Shown one piece after another: positions 45,670-54,602 of a DNA stretch of 64,000 nucleotides. Positions within the stretch are counted from its first letter, which is position 1. The number at the start of each line of letters is the position of its first letter. Position numbers and translations under genes: made by a program. Below the pieces are notes generated by a model, which did no database searches, was not told the DNA's origin, and saw only the letters and a list, made by a program, of their open reading frames with translations. Source of the stretch: Prevotella sp. (GTDB lineage: Bacteria; Bacteroidota; Bacteroidia; Bacteroidales; Bacteroidaceae); the NCBI GenBank assembly GCA_017412705.1, contig JAFPWS010000026.1, positions 62,001-126,000 of the forward strand, given 5' to 3'.

Positions 45670-46693
45670 AGTGTAATGTAAAGAAAATTAATTCCTTCAT
45701 TAGCTCCCCAGGAGGGGTATTGGGGTTGTCTAACCCCTTACTTTTAGCGTCTATTTCTCTTATTTTACTCAGAATCTGCATTACCTTCATACCCGAGTAA
45801 TTCCTCATGCCAGTCATGTACTCACGTGCAGGCCAAGGGGACTTAAAATCCAACCACTGGGCCAGTGCCTCCTGACTGCCCTTCTGGGGACAGTAGTAGG
45901 CAATCATCAGATTTTGGAAATAGTTAAAGATTAATGGAAGGAAAGCATAAATGCTTCCCGCTTTGGGATTATCATCGAAATACTTGATGATCTGATTGGC
46001 TTTAAAGACATTGCGATGTACCAAGGCATCACGCAACTCATAACCGTTGAAGTCCTTACTAACCCCTATTTGGTCCTCCACCACCTGTGGTGTCACTCTC
46101 CTGTCCTGTTCTGGCAAAGACAGCAGCACCTTGTCCAGTTCACTTGTCAGACGACTCAGGTCCGAGCCTATGGAGTCAGCAATAATCTGGGTTGACTTTG
46201 GGTCAATAGAGGCATTACGGGCCGTCAGGTAGTTCTCGATGAAGGGAGGTAGGTCTCTTTCTTTCAGTTTCTGGCTCTCAAACAGGACACCAGTCTCTCG
46301 TACAGCCTTAATATAAGCAGTCTTTCGTCCGTCTATCTTGCCATTCTTATGGCACATGACCAGAATGGTGGAAGGCATAGGATTCTTCAGATACTTCTCC
46401 AACGGTTCCACATTCTTGATGTTCTGGGCCTCTTTGACGATAACGACCTGATAGTCAGCCATCATAGGATAACGACGGGCTACATCAGCTATTTGCGAGG
46501 CATTGACGTCTGAGCCAAAGAGAACTGTCTGGTTGAAGTCACGCTCCTCGGGTTGTAGCACGTTCTCCGCTATCCAGTCGCTGATCTTATCGATATAATA
46601 AGGCTCGTCGCCCATCAGGTAATAGAGGGGCTTGAACTGGCGGGCCTTGAGGTCGCTCATGATGCTGGAGTAGGTTACTGCTGCTTGAGCCAT
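45668..46693 (-). CDS. holA: DNA polymerase III delta subunit
   Basis: Clamp-loader delta subunit, which opens the beta clamp. The 341 residues match the family pattern: YLMGDEPYYIDKISDWI at the N terminus, a Rossmann-like AAA core without a Walker A motif and a helical C-terminal collar (GSIYAFLPLIFNYFQNLMIA). A -7 box (TAATTTTG, complement of 46698-46705) is only 5 bases before the ATG. Confidence 0.9.
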   Translation of the reverse strand: MAQAAVTYSSIMSDLKARQFKPLYYLMGDEPYYIDKISDWIAENVLQPEERDFNQTVLFGSDVNASQIADVARRYPMMADYQVVIVKEAQNIKNVEPLEKYLKNPMPSTILVMCHKNGKIDGRKTAYIKAVRETGVLFESQKLKERDLPPFIENYLTARNASIDPKSTQIIADSIGSDLSRLTSELDKVLLSLPEQDRRVTPQVVEDQIGVSKDFNGYELRDALVHRNVFKANQIIKYFDDNPKAGSIYAFLPLIFNYFQNLMIAYYCPQKGSQEALAQWLDFKSPWPAREYMTGMRNYSGMKVMQILSKIREIDAKSKGLDNPNTPPGELMKELIFFTLH

Positions 46694-46775
46694 GCTGCAA
46701 AATTACGAAATTATTCTGAGAAAACCTCCTTTTTCTTCTCATTTCTCTCACTAATTCCGTAACTTTGTACGCGAA

Positions 46776-47225
46776 ATGAATGAGCTTAACCTACCAGCAT
46801 ACGACGTGAAAGTGAGAGGAACACGCGAGAAGCCTGAGATTTTCGACTTCCTGCGTAAACGCTACGTGGCCCTGACTCCGGAGGAATGGGTGCGCCAGCA
46901 TTTCACACACTGGCTGGTGGAGTGCAAGGGCTATCCCAAAGGGCTTTTAGGCAACGAGATTGCATTGAAATGCGGCGAGAAGACACTTCGATGTGACTCC
47001 ATATTGTATAATAAGATGGCCCTGCCACAGATGATTATAGAATACAAAGCACCCGCCGTTTCGTTGACACAGCGGGTGTTTGACCAGATATCAGCCTATA
47101 ACTTCCTACTCCACGTCGACTATCTGATGATGTCCAACGGTGTGCAGCATATTTGTTGTCGCATGGACTATGAACACCGCCGATACGACTTTCTGCAGGA
47201 AGTGCCTGACTACTCACAATTATAA
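46776..47225 (+). CDS. Type I restriction HsdR N-terminal-domain protein (stand-alone)
   Basis: A 149-residue protein with the PD-(D/E)XK-like nuclease core of HSDR_N: IIEYKAPAVSLTQRVFDQIS, where Glu and Lys are in the EYKAP motif. It has no helicase or other restriction subunits nearby. Stand-alone copies are frequent in Bacteroidetes and their role is unknown; a housekeeping nuclease or helicase partner is possible. The -7 box TAACTTTG is at 46760-46767. Confidence 0.85.
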   Translation: MNELNLPAYDVKVRGTREKPEIFDFLRKRYVALTPEEWVRQHFTHWLVECKGYPKGLLGNEIALKCGEKTLRCDSILYNKMALPQMIIEYKAPAVSLTQRVFDQISAYNFLLHVDYLMMSNGVQHICCRMDYEHRRYDFLQEVPDYSQL

Positions 47226-47230
47226 CTGAA

Positions 47231-47260
47231 AAGCCGCAGATGGAAAACCATCTGCGGCTT
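47231..47260. terminator. Bidirectional terminator
   Basis: A perfect 13-bp stem (AAGCCGCAGATGG with its complement) and AAAA loop between the convergent HsdR_N gene and the zinc-ribbon gene. Confidence 0.9.
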
Positions 47261-47270
47261 TATCTTCTAT

Positions 47271-48128
47271 TTATGCCTCTGCCTCAGGGACCTCAGGAGT
47301 CTCGTCAGCAGCCTTCGTTGTCTTGCGAATAGCACGCTTGCGGGTCTTCTTGCCATCAGCGACACCAGTAGTGGCAATCTTCACACCAGCCAACTCCGGG
47401 TCGATGAGGATACGTCCGCAATACTCGCAGACGATGACCTTCTTGTGCATCTTGATGTCCAACTGGCGCTGGGGTGGAATCTTGTTAAAGCAACCGCCAC
47501 ATGCATCACGCTGGACATAGACAATGCCCAGACCGTTGCGGGCATTCTTGCGGATACGCTTGAATGAGGTCAGCAGACGAGACTCAATCTTACCCTCCAG
47601 GTCCTTTACCTTTGCCTTCAGCTTGTCTTCCTCAGCACGGGTTTCTTCCATAATCTCGTCCAGTTCGCTCTTCTTGGCCTCCAGGGCCTGACGGCGGTCA
47701 TCGATAACCTCCTGGCTCTGAGCCAGCTCAGCTTTCTTCTCCTCAATACGAGCAGTAGCCTCCTTGATTTTCTTGTTGCAGAGCTCAATTTCCAGCGACT
47801 GGAACTCAATCTCCTTCGACAGCGTGTCGTACTCGCGATTGTTCTTCACCTCGTTCAGCTGATTCTTGTAGCGCTCCACGCTGGCCTTGGCAGTCTCAAT
47901 CTCGCCCTTCTTCAGGGTGATGGCTTGCTCAAACTCAGCTATCTCGCGCTGAATCTTGTCGATACGGGTGGTCAGACCCTCGATTTCGTCCTCGAGGTCC
48001 TGTACTTCCAGAGGCAGTTCGCCTCTCAAGGCACGCTTCTCGTCAATTCCCGAGAGCGTGGTCTGCAGCTGATAGAGGGTCTTCAGACGCTCCTCAACCG
48101 GCATCTCCATTGGATCTTTCTTTGCCAT
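47271..48128 (-). CDS. Coiled-coil protein with C4 zinc ribbon
   Basis: A 285-residue protein: long coiled coil (about 15-195), then a zinc ribbon CGGCFN..CEYCGR and a basic tail (KKTRKRAIRKTTKAAD) followed by an acidic end. The family (C4-type zinc ribbon) is universal in Bacteroidetes and may bind nucleic acid. It lies 3 bases downstream of the Nif3-like gene, a conserved pair in many bacteria. Confidence 0.87.
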   Translation of the reverse strand: MAKKDPMEMPVEERLKTLYQLQTTLSGIDEKRALRGELPLEVQDLEDEIEGLTTRIDKIQREIAEFEQAITLKKGEIETAKASVERYKNQLNEVKNNREYDTLSKEIEFQSLEIELCNKKIKEATARIEEKKAELAQSQEVIDDRRQALEAKKSELDEIMEETRAEEDKLKAKVKDLEGKIESRLLTSFKRIRKNARNGLGIVYVQRDACGGCFNKIPPQRQLDIKMHKKVIVCEYCGRILIDPELAGVKIATTGVADGKKTRKRAIRKTTKAADETPEVPEAEA

Positions 48129-48131
48129 AAC

Positions 48132-48917
48132 TTAAATGTATTTTATAGGATTTGTATTCGTCTCTGCTATCTCTGTGCGCACTCCAGGACACTCCCGCTG
48201 AATGATGTCGCGGAAGATTTCCGAGGTGTACTGCTCGCTCTGATAATGACCAATGACACAGATCTGCACCTGCTGCTCGTGGTCGAAGTATACGTGGTAG
48301 TGCATCTCGCCCGTGATAAAAGCGTCAGCCCCTTCCCGCATTGCGTCGTCCAACAGGAAATCGCCTGCTCCACCACAGATGGCCACCTTCCTGACAGGTC
48401 GTGCCAGCAACTCATTGCACATGGCACACTCCACCTGGAAGCGCTCCTTCACCAGCTGGATGAAGTCCTTGGCAGCCATTGGCTGGGGCAATTCCCCTAC
48501 TACGCCACTACCGGCCTCTACGCCATCCACCTGCTTCTGGGCGAAGAAACGCCCATTCACCAGGCCCAGCTTCTCTGCAATCTTCCAGTTGACGCCATTC
48601 ATGGCATTGTCCATGTTGGTATGCATAGATGCCACCACTATGTCGTTCTTGATGGCCTTGATGACGCAACGCTGCACGTAGTCGCCTCCGCTGACCTGCT
48701 TCAGTCCGCGGAACAGCAACGGATGGTGGCTCACAATGAGGTTGCAGCCTTTCCGAACGGCCTCGTCAACAATCTGCTCGTTGACGTCCAGACACAATAA
48801 TGCCCCTGAAACCTCCGCCTCTGTCAGTCCTACCTGCAGGCCAGCATTATCCCAGCTTTCCTGCAAGGGCAGAGGCGCGAACTGTTCAAGGGCGCTAAGC
48901 ACTTGTCGTATTTTCAC
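48132..48917 (-). CDS. Nif3-like dinuclear metal-centre protein
   Basis: A 261-residue member of the NIF3/YbgI family, which forms a toroidal hexamer with two metals per subunit. Metal ligands are visible in CNLIVSHHPLLFRG, SMHTNMDNA and near the C terminus (TGEMHYH and VIGHYQSE). Some relatives are linked to GTP cyclohydrolase activity, but the function is not settled. Upstream partner of the zinc-ribbon gene. Confidence 0.9.
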   Translation of the reverse strand: MKIRQVLSALEQFAPLPLQESWDNAGLQVGLTEAEVSGALLCLDVNEQIVDEAVRKGCNLIVSHHPLLFRGLKQVSGGDYVQRCVIKAIKNDIVVASMHTNMDNAMNGVNWKIAEKLGLVNGRFFAQKQVDGVEAGSGVVGELPQPMAAKDFIQLVKERFQVECAMCNELLARPVRKVAICGGAGDFLLDDAMREGADAFITGEMHYHVYFDHEQQVQICVIGHYQSEQYTSEIFRDIIQRECPGVRTEIAETNTNPIKYI

Positions 48918-48998
48918 GCTTCTATATGTTTATTTCAGCTTGCAAAGGTACGAAAAAACGGCGAATAACCCGCAATCCGCGAGTTTTTTTATGTTTTT

Positions 48999-50429
48999 TT
49001 ATTCTTCTCCGTCCTTCTTGTGACAGTAGCTGGTACCGTCGAAACAATGCGTACAGACACACTCCTTAGGCAGGCCGATAGAGTCTATCAAGTCCTCCAG
49101 CGAAGCGAACTTCACGCTGGTCAGGCCCAGCCTGTGGGCTATCTCGTCCACCATGCGCTGGTACTCCGGCGTACCCGTCTGGGCATATTTCTCCAGGTTC
49201 TTCTTGTCGTCTCCCTCAAAGTCCTTGATGATGCGGCGTGTGATGAGCTCCATGTCTGTCTTCGACGTGGTGAATCCGATGAACGGACATCCATAGACCA
49301 ATGGCGGACACGAGATGCGGACATGCACCTCCTTGGCGCCATATTCGAAGAACGTGCGGACATTGTCGCGCAGCTGGGTGCCACGAACGATAGAGTCGTC
49401 GCAGAACACGATGCGCTGGTCCTTCAAGATAGCCGGATTGGGAATCAACTTCATCTTGGCCACCAGGTCGCGGCGTATCTGATTGCCAGGGGTAAACGAG
49501 CGGGGCCATGTTGGTGTATACTTCACCACGGCACGCTTGTAGGCTATATTCTTGCCGTGCGAGTAGCCCAGGGCCATGCCCACTCCCGAGTCAGGAATGC
49601 CACACACCAGGTCAGCCTCCAGCTCCTGGTCCTTCTCGCCCATCAGGCGGCCATTCTTCTCGCGTACATATTCTGTATTAATGCCCTCATAGTCACTGGC
49701 AGGGAATCCGTAGTAAACCCAGAGGAACGAACATATCTGACAACGCGAAAGGGGTTTCTGCATCACTTCCACCCCATCGGCACGCAGACGGACAATCTCG
49801 CCAGGACCCAGGTCGCGCACCACCTGATAGTCCAGATTGGGGAAACTCGTTGTCTCGCTCGATACCGCATAGGCACCCTCCTTCTGACCAATCACGACGG
49901 GCGTTCGTCCTAAGAAGTCGCGGGCAGCAATGACACCATCCTCCGTCAGAATCAGCATAGAGCACGAGCCCTCTATCTTCTGGTACACCTTGTTGATGCC
50001 CTCCACAAACGTGTCGCCCATGTTGATGAGCAGGGCCACCAGCTCCGTCTGGTTGATGTTGTTGGCAGACATCTCGCTCAGGTGCATGCGCTGTTTCAGC
50101 AGGTCGTCAGCTATCTCGCGCAGGTTGTTAATCTTGGCCACAGTAACCACAGCATAGCGCCCCAGGTGCGAGTTGACAATGATGGGCTGAGGGTCTGTAT
50201 CGCTGATGACACCCAGTCCCTGACATCCTTTAAACTGGTCCAGTTCGTCCTCGAAACGCGAACGGAAATACTGGCGCTCCAACGAGTGAATGGAGCGGTG
50301 GAAGCCGCTTTCCTCGTCGAAAGTCACCAATCCGGCGCGTTTTGTACCTAAGTGCGAGTTGTAGTCGGTCCCGTAAAACAAGTCGTTTACGCAGTCCTTT
50401 TTCGAGATTGTGCCAAAGAAGCCACCCAT
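48999..50429 (-). CDS. PurF-like amidophosphoribosyltransferase without the catalytic cysteine
   Basis: A 476-residue homologue of glutamine PRPP amidotransferase. The C-terminal phosphoribosyltransferase site is intact (IVFCDDSIVRGTQLRDNV), but the Ntn glutaminase nucleophile, normally Cys as residue 2, is glycine (MGGFFGTISK), and the glutamine-binding Arg motif is replaced by VISDTDPQPI. C-terminal cysteines (CVCTHCFDG, CQICSF) may hold a cluster. It could use ammonia or have another role. The -7 box TAATTTTG is at the complement of 50461-50468. Confidence 0.88.
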   Translation of the reverse strand: MGGFFGTISKKDCVNDLFYGTDYNSHLGTKRAGLVTFDEESGFHRSIHSLERQYFRSRFEDELDQFKGCQGLGVISDTDPQPIIVNSHLGRYAVVTVAKINNLREIADDLLKQRMHLSEMSANNINQTELVALLINMGDTFVEGINKVYQKIEGSCSMLILTEDGVIAARDFLGRTPVVIGQKEGAYAVSSETTSFPNLDYQVVRDLGPGEIVRLRADGVEVMQKPLSRCQICSFLWVYYGFPASDYEGINTEYVREKNGRLMGEKDQELEADLVCGIPDSGVGMALGYSHGKNIAYKRAVVKYTPTWPRSFTPGNQIRRDLVAKMKLIPNPAILKDQRIVFCDDSIVRGTQLRDNVRTFFEYGAKEVHVRISCPPLVYGCPFIGFTTSKTDMELITRRIIKDFEGDDKKNLEKYAQTGTPEYQRMVDEIAHRLGLTSVKFASLEDLIDSIGLPKECVCTHCFDGTSYCHKKDGEE

Positions 50430-50569
50430 AATCTTTTCCTATTATTATCCTTTGAGGCTGCAAAATTACAAAAAAATCAGCAAACACTTGCAGTCTTTAC
50501 CATTTTTTTTCATCTTCCCCAAATGTTTCTTGCCCGTCGTCAAGAAGCAGACTGGTAGCGGACGTTAAA

Positions 50570-50630
50570 TCGTATTACGAGTGAAGGGCCTTCGTATTAC
50601 GAGTGAAGGGTGCTCAGTCGTAATACGATT
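50570..50630. repeat. 22-bp-spaced direct repeats plus inverted copy
   Basis: TCGTATTACGAGTGAAGGG occurs at 50570-50588 and 50592-50610, 22 bp apart. A third, inverted copy of the core (TCGTAATACGATT) lies at 50618-50630, so the outer copies form a perfect 13-bp inverted repeat AATCGTATTACGA/TCGTAATACGATT. It lies just after the minus-strand membrane-protein gene and upstream of the PurF-like promoter side. Confidence 0.8.
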
Positions 50631-50659
50631 GGGGGTTAGGTACCTGTTGAGTAAAAAGA

Positions 50660-51034
50660 TCACTTCCTGGCACGCGTGAAAAGGTAGATGGCCAGAAGGA
50701 GGGCGAGGGCGACGAGAAGCAGGAGAATGAGCAGGTAGAAGAGGGCTTGCAGAACGGTGAGTGTGTCGACAATGAGGCCCATGAGGAGTGCGAAGGCCAG
50801 AAGGATGAGCAGCAGGCGCCATTGGGAGAGCAGGGGGCGGAAGGCTCTGTCGAGTGCATGGAGCAGGAAGGGGCGCAGGGCTTCTGCCTCTGTGGCTCCG
50901 TTGCCCAGCAGGTACTCGAAGAGCGAGTTGTGGTCGCGACGGTCCTTGGCATAGGCATTCACGCCACGCAGCCAAGCGTAGTAGGCCTTCCACAAGAGGA
51001 CGGAGAGGACGACGAGCAGATAGAACACCTTCAT
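50660..51034 (-). CDS. Small membrane protein paired with a mini-ABC ATPase
   Basis: A 124-residue protein with an N-terminal hydrophobic helix, a charged middle (KDRRDHNSLFEYLLGNGATE) and two long hydrophobic stretches (LLLILLAFALLMGLIVDTLT; ALFYLLILLLLVALALLLAI). It resembles no permease I can name. Its start overlaps the end of the ATPase gene by 4 bases (ATGA), so the two probably act together. Confidence 0.72.
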   Translation of the reverse strand: MKVFYLLVVLSVLLWKAYYAWLRGVNAYAKDRRDHNSLFEYLLGNGATEAEALRPFLLHALDRAFRPLLSQWRLLLILLAFALLMGLIVDTLTVLQALFYLLILLLLVALALLLAIYLFTRARK

Positions 51035-51495
51035 AGCCGGACTTGATTTTGCAGGATTCGTGAATTGACTGCCAGCACGGCAGCCCCTCGCTGGGTGGCT
51101 TGTCGCAACAGCCGGTCGATGGCCTGAAGGTCGTCTTCGCTGACGGGCTGAGCCGGCTCGTCGACGATGAGCAACGACTTGTCCGACTCGACAGCCTTGC
51201 GAAGCAGCGACAGATAGCTGGTGTCCAACTTGTTGTAACCCTCTGGAACTGAGAGGTGTTGTGGGACGTAGGCCATCTGGCGGCGGAAGTAGGGGGCCGA
51301 CCTAGGTGTCAGCAGTTCGCCATCGATGCTGATATGGCCCCCGTCGATGGGTATCAGGCCCAGAACTGCCCTCAGCAACGTGGTCTTGCCCGAGCCTTGC
51401 GAGCCCGAGAGACCAACCATCTGTCCGTCGGCGACTGTCAGCGACAGGGAGCGAATCCGCTGGCCTATGGTCACATTGTGCAGTTCTAACATCAT
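51031..51495 (-). CDS. Short ABC-type ATPase lacking the signature motif
   Basis: A 154-residue nucleotide-binding domain, far shorter than the usual 220-250. Walker A (SGSQGSGKTTLL), Q-loop (AYVPQHLSV) and Walker B (SLLIVDEPAQPV) are present, but the helical subdomain and LSGGQ signature between Q-loop and Walker B are missing: only about 27 residues separate them. No H-loop is clear. Start at ATG 51495; TATCTTTG (complement of 51506-51513) lies just upstream. Confidence 0.8.
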   Translation of the reverse strand: MMLELHNVTIGQRIRSLSLTVADGQMVGLSGSQGSGKTTLLRAVLGLIPIDGGHISIDGELLTPRSAPYFRRQMAYVPQHLSVPEGYNKLDTSYLSLLRKAVESDKSLLIVDEPAQPVSEDDLQAIDRLLRQATQRGAAVLAVNSRILQNQVRL

Positions 51496-51843
51496 ATTTT
51501 GAGTGCAAAGATACAAAAAACTATTAACTTTCACTCTTAACTCTCGACTTTTTTACACCTTTGCCAACAAGTTGGCGAACTTACTCCGCCTCAGAAATGC
51601 TATAAGCAGCCTATAGTATGGCTAAGGGCAGCTTAGGAGTTGGCTAATGCATGGTTCATCATTCTTTATCCTAACTTTTCGCCATTATCGTAAAGCGACT
51701 TATCCTTAGGCCATGCCAGGCCGGCGTTGGCTGATCCGACATACGCTAAAATGTTAAATATTGTACTTTTTCGCAGCTACGCCAAAAGATTTCGTTCTTA
51801 TTTCGTATCTTTGCAGCCGATTTCCACAATTTTGACTTGCAAG
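51496..51843. other. Divergent promoter region
   Basis: This 348-base gap separates the mini-ABC unit (minus) from the thioesterase gene (plus). It has -7 boxes at 51506-51513 (minus, TATCTTTG) and 51806-51813 (plus, TATCTTTG). Between them are short repeats (CTATAAGCAGCCTATAG near 51600) but no gene. Confidence 0.65.
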
Positions 51844-52272
51844 ATGACAGAGGAAAGAAATAACGATTATCGCAATGTGGTGCCGCTTCAGATACGTTTC
51901 AACGATGTTGACAAGTTCGGGCACGTGAACAATACCATATATTTTCAGTTCTACGACTCTGGCAAGACCGACTATGTCTCCACCGTGTGCAAAGGCTTTG
52001 ACTGGGATCGGTATGCTATTTTTGTGGTAAAGATAGAGGTGGAGTTTTTTGCCCAGATAAAGGGCGCAGACAGAATTGCCGTCCGCACCCGTACAGTAGT
52101 GCTCGGCAACAAGAGTTTCCGTCTGGAACAGGAAATATTCGACATCGACACGCAGGAAGTGAAGAGCCGCTGTCTGTCGATATTGGTGCTGTATGACCTG
52201 GAGCAAAAGCTGTCCATACCGTTCCCAGATGAATGGCGCCAAGCCATCAGAGACTATGACGGTATTCTATAA
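51844..52272 (+). CDS. Acyl-CoA thioesterase (4HBT hot-dog fold)
   Basis: A 142-residue hot-dog thioesterase of the YbgC/FadM type: IRFNDVDKFGHVNNTIYFQF contains the catalytic Asp and the HVNN motif. The substrate acyl-CoA is unknown. Start at MTEERNNDYRN because the -7 box TATCTTTG (51806-51813) excludes the longer frame. Confidence 0.9.
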   Translation: MTEERNNDYRNVVPLQIRFNDVDKFGHVNNTIYFQFYDSGKTDYVSTVCKGFDWDRYAIFVVKIEVEFFAQIKGADRIAVRTRTVVLGNKSFRLEQEIFDIDTQEVKSRCLSILVLYDLEQKLSIPFPDEWRQAIRDYDGIL

Positions 52273-52346
52273 GCCAGGCAGCGACCATCAGCCAGCCTTT
52301 ACCCAGCTTAGAGTATGTGAAAACCACCAGTATGTGAGAATAAGCA

Positions 52347-52448
52347 AAAAAATAGTGCTACTGGTGCTACCGAGGATTGTAAACCACTGATTATCAGCGT
52401 AGGGACGGGTGCACGAAATCATGAAAATGGTGCTACCGAGGTGCTACT
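52347..52448 (+). repeat. Left 102-bp inverted repeat of the VirE element
   Basis: Matches the reverse complement of 54941-55042 over its whole 102 bases with about 14 mismatches and no gaps by eye. It contains four GTGCTAC heptamers and is followed by an inverted GTAGCAC that completes a perfect palindrome, GGTGCTACT-C-AGTAGCACC. Confidence 0.88.
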
Positions 52449-52475
52449 CAGTAGCACCATCTGGCGATTTTCGTA

Positions 52476-54602
52476 CTACTGCGAGTCCTTTATGCCCAGT
52501 TTCAGGTAGTATCCTCTGACACCGTTGATGGCTCCTTTGGGCCAGCGGAGTGCCTTGATGGCCGCAGAGAGTGCCTTCAGGCTGGGCACATCCTTGGTGC
52601 TCAGGTGTTTGGAAAGCTCCTGCTGGATGTCCACCAGCCGCCACAGATTTTGTCTTGTGTGCTCGGTGGTGGGCTCGAAAATGCCGGGCAATACCCCCTC
52701 CGACGACGATTCCTCCATATACGGCTGGTTGTGCTCGCGGATGATGTGCTCATCCTCGGAGGTGAACCAGTAGAGGCAGTCGGGTCTCTTCAGTTCTGCG
52801 ACGGCCTGGGCGTACATCTGCTTGTAAGGCACGCGCTCCGACATGTCAATCTCGCCCTTCACCTCGATGCAGAGATAGCGGCGGTTGCCCTCTGCCGACG
52901 AGAGCGGCGTGGGGTCGTTGGTGGTGGCGATGAACGAGCAGAGGCGCTGGGTCATCGTGTACTCCGACGAGCGCATCTTGCGCGTCTGCACGTCCTTCTC
53001 CGTCAGGAGCCGCTTCACCTTGGCCTGCTCACGGTCCGTCTTGGCGTTGAACTCGTCGATGCATACGAGCCACATGCGGCCCAGTACGCGCTCCACCTGC
53101 TCGGCATTCTGCATCTTGATGTCGTCCATGTAGTATTCGCGCATCGACGGCGGGAGGATGTTCTTGCAGAAGACGGACTTCTTGATGCCCTCGCCACCGA
53201 TGAGCATCGGCACCATCGAGTTGCCGTAGTCGCGGTTGATGTTCATGGCCTGTGCCACCATCGCCAGGAACCAGCGGTGGAAGTATTTGGGCCACAGCTC
53301 GTAGTCGGTGGGCAGTCGGCGGGCGAAGTCCTCGATGTAGTTGGCCTTGCGGTCCCAGTCGCCACAACCGGCAAGGAACTCGTGTACGGGGTTGTACTCC
53401 TTGATGTGCGCACTCTCTATGTAGATGCGGATGTCGTTCATCCAGCTCTCGCCGCCCTCCTTCATCTGCTCCACCACGATGCTTTTCAGCTGACGGTCTG
53501 TCAGCGGCTGCCACTGCCTGAAGGTCAGGTTGTTGGGCCGGAACTCCGTCTGCTGTTTCACCGCGTTGTAGCGCAGCTGGTAGCGACGGGCGAAGAAGTT
53601 CTCTATGAAGCGGATAATGCGCTCCTTCTCGTTCATCTGCGAGAGCGTCCTCCCGTTGTAGGGCTTGTCGTAGGTTGTGCGGAACACCTTGCGGATGAGG
53701 TCGTCGCCCAGCGGCTTGAAACGGTGGTCCCACGACGTGCGGGTGATGCAGGCCTCTTCCTCCAGCCCTGCCTTGTGGCAGTAGGTTGCCAGGAGTGCCA
53801 GTGCGTGGTCCGGATTGCCGGCGCACTCGTCGACCGCTTTCTTCATGCAGGTATAGAACTCCAGTTTGTAACGCTCCTGCTCGTCGGAGTCGGGATACCA
53901 CACCACGGTGCCGTCGTCGTCAGCACGTGTGCCGTTGTAGGGCTGCAGCACGCCCGCTTCATCATGTATGACGGGCAGCTCCTGTGCCCGGGGGTTGTAG
54001 TACAGTTTGGGGTCGTGAGCCAGACGACAGCCCTCCACTATCGACGGCTCGTCCACGATGAGGTTGCACTGCACCAGGGCCGTGTACATACGTGCCGCCG
54101 TCTGCTGGGCATCTTTCAGGAAGGTGAGGTAGGCGGGAGTGTCGAGGCTCATGCCCTTGCCCTTGCCGCAAACCCAGGGAGTCGCACCGCCGCTGTAGGC
54201 ACAGCGCACCACCACCTTCAGCGTCACGCCGCTTGCGCCGGCAAAGGCCAGCATGGTGTAAGGCACTTGCGACACGAGCTGCTTCATTTCGTTAACGCCC
54301 TGCATACCCTTGGGGCAGGGGATGTTGAGCAGCAGGAGCCGGGTGAACGTGTTGGGATGTTCCAGCCCGCCCTTCCCGAAGGTGGCAGAGAACAGCAGAT
54401 ACGGCAGGCGGTCCGTGTCCTTCAGCTGGTAGCGGGGCATGCCCTGCTCCATCATCAGCCGCAACTGAAGGGTTGCCCTGCGTATCGTCTCCGTAGCCAC
54501 CTTGCTGTCCTCGGAGCGCATGCGCTCCACAATGGCTTCCAGTTCTGTAGACACTGGTGAACCAAACTCTCCGTAACGGGTTTTTAGCTTAGTAATCTTC
54601 AT
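52476..54602 (-). CDS. BT4734-like/VirE domain protein (primase-helicase-like)
   Basis: A 708-residue protein: an N-terminal BT4734-like domain (about 1-230, related to primase-like folds), a middle region and a C-terminal VirE/D5-like P-loop domain with Walker A GGEGIKKSVF, Walker B MWLVCIDEFN and sensor FIATTNDP. Such proteins occur on Bacteroidetes mobile elements and are thought to act in replication. GC-rich relative to the flanks. TATCTTTG (complement of 54642-54649) is 40 bases upstream. Single gene inside long inverted repeats. Confidence 0.88.
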   Translation of the reverse strand: MKITKLKTRYGEFGSPVSTELEAIVERMRSEDSKVATETIRRATLQLRLMMEQGMPRYQLKDTDRLPYLLFSATFGKGGLEHPNTFTRLLLLNIPCPKGMQGVNEMKQLVSQVPYTMLAFAGASGVTLKVVVRCAYSGGATPWVCGKGKGMSLDTPAYLTFLKDAQQTAARMYTALVQCNLIVDEPSIVEGCRLAHDPKLYYNPRAQELPVIHDEAGVLQPYNGTRADDDGTVVWYPDSDEQERYKLEFYTCMKKAVDECAGNPDHALALLATYCHKAGLEEEACITRTSWDHRFKPLGDDLIRKVFRTTYDKPYNGRTLSQMNEKERIIRFIENFFARRYQLRYNAVKQQTEFRPNNLTFRQWQPLTDRQLKSIVVEQMKEGGESWMNDIRIYIESAHIKEYNPVHEFLAGCGDWDRKANYIEDFARRLPTDYELWPKYFHRWFLAMVAQAMNINRDYGNSMVPMLIGGEGIKKSVFCKNILPPSMREYYMDDIKMQNAEQVERVLGRMWLVCIDEFNAKTDREQAKVKRLLTEKDVQTRKMRSSEYTMTQRLCSFIATTNDPTPLSSAEGNRRYLCIEVKGEIDMSERVPYKQMYAQAVAELKRPDCLYWFTSEDEHIIREHNQPYMEESSSEGVLPGIFEPTTEHTRQNLWRLVDIQQELSKHLSTKDVPSLKALSAAIKALRWPKGAINGVRGYYLKLGIKDSQ

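Noticed and set aside
45463-45681. Short overlapping frames on both strands before holA
   Set aside because: They mirror each other across a repeat-like AT-rich stretch, overlap the holA end and terminator, and have no promoter box.
52605-54560. A 651-codon plus-strand frame opposite the VirE-like gene
   Set aside because: It is the antisense shadow of a GC-rich gene: composition is Leu/Val/His-rich without domains, whereas the minus frame has Walker motifs.
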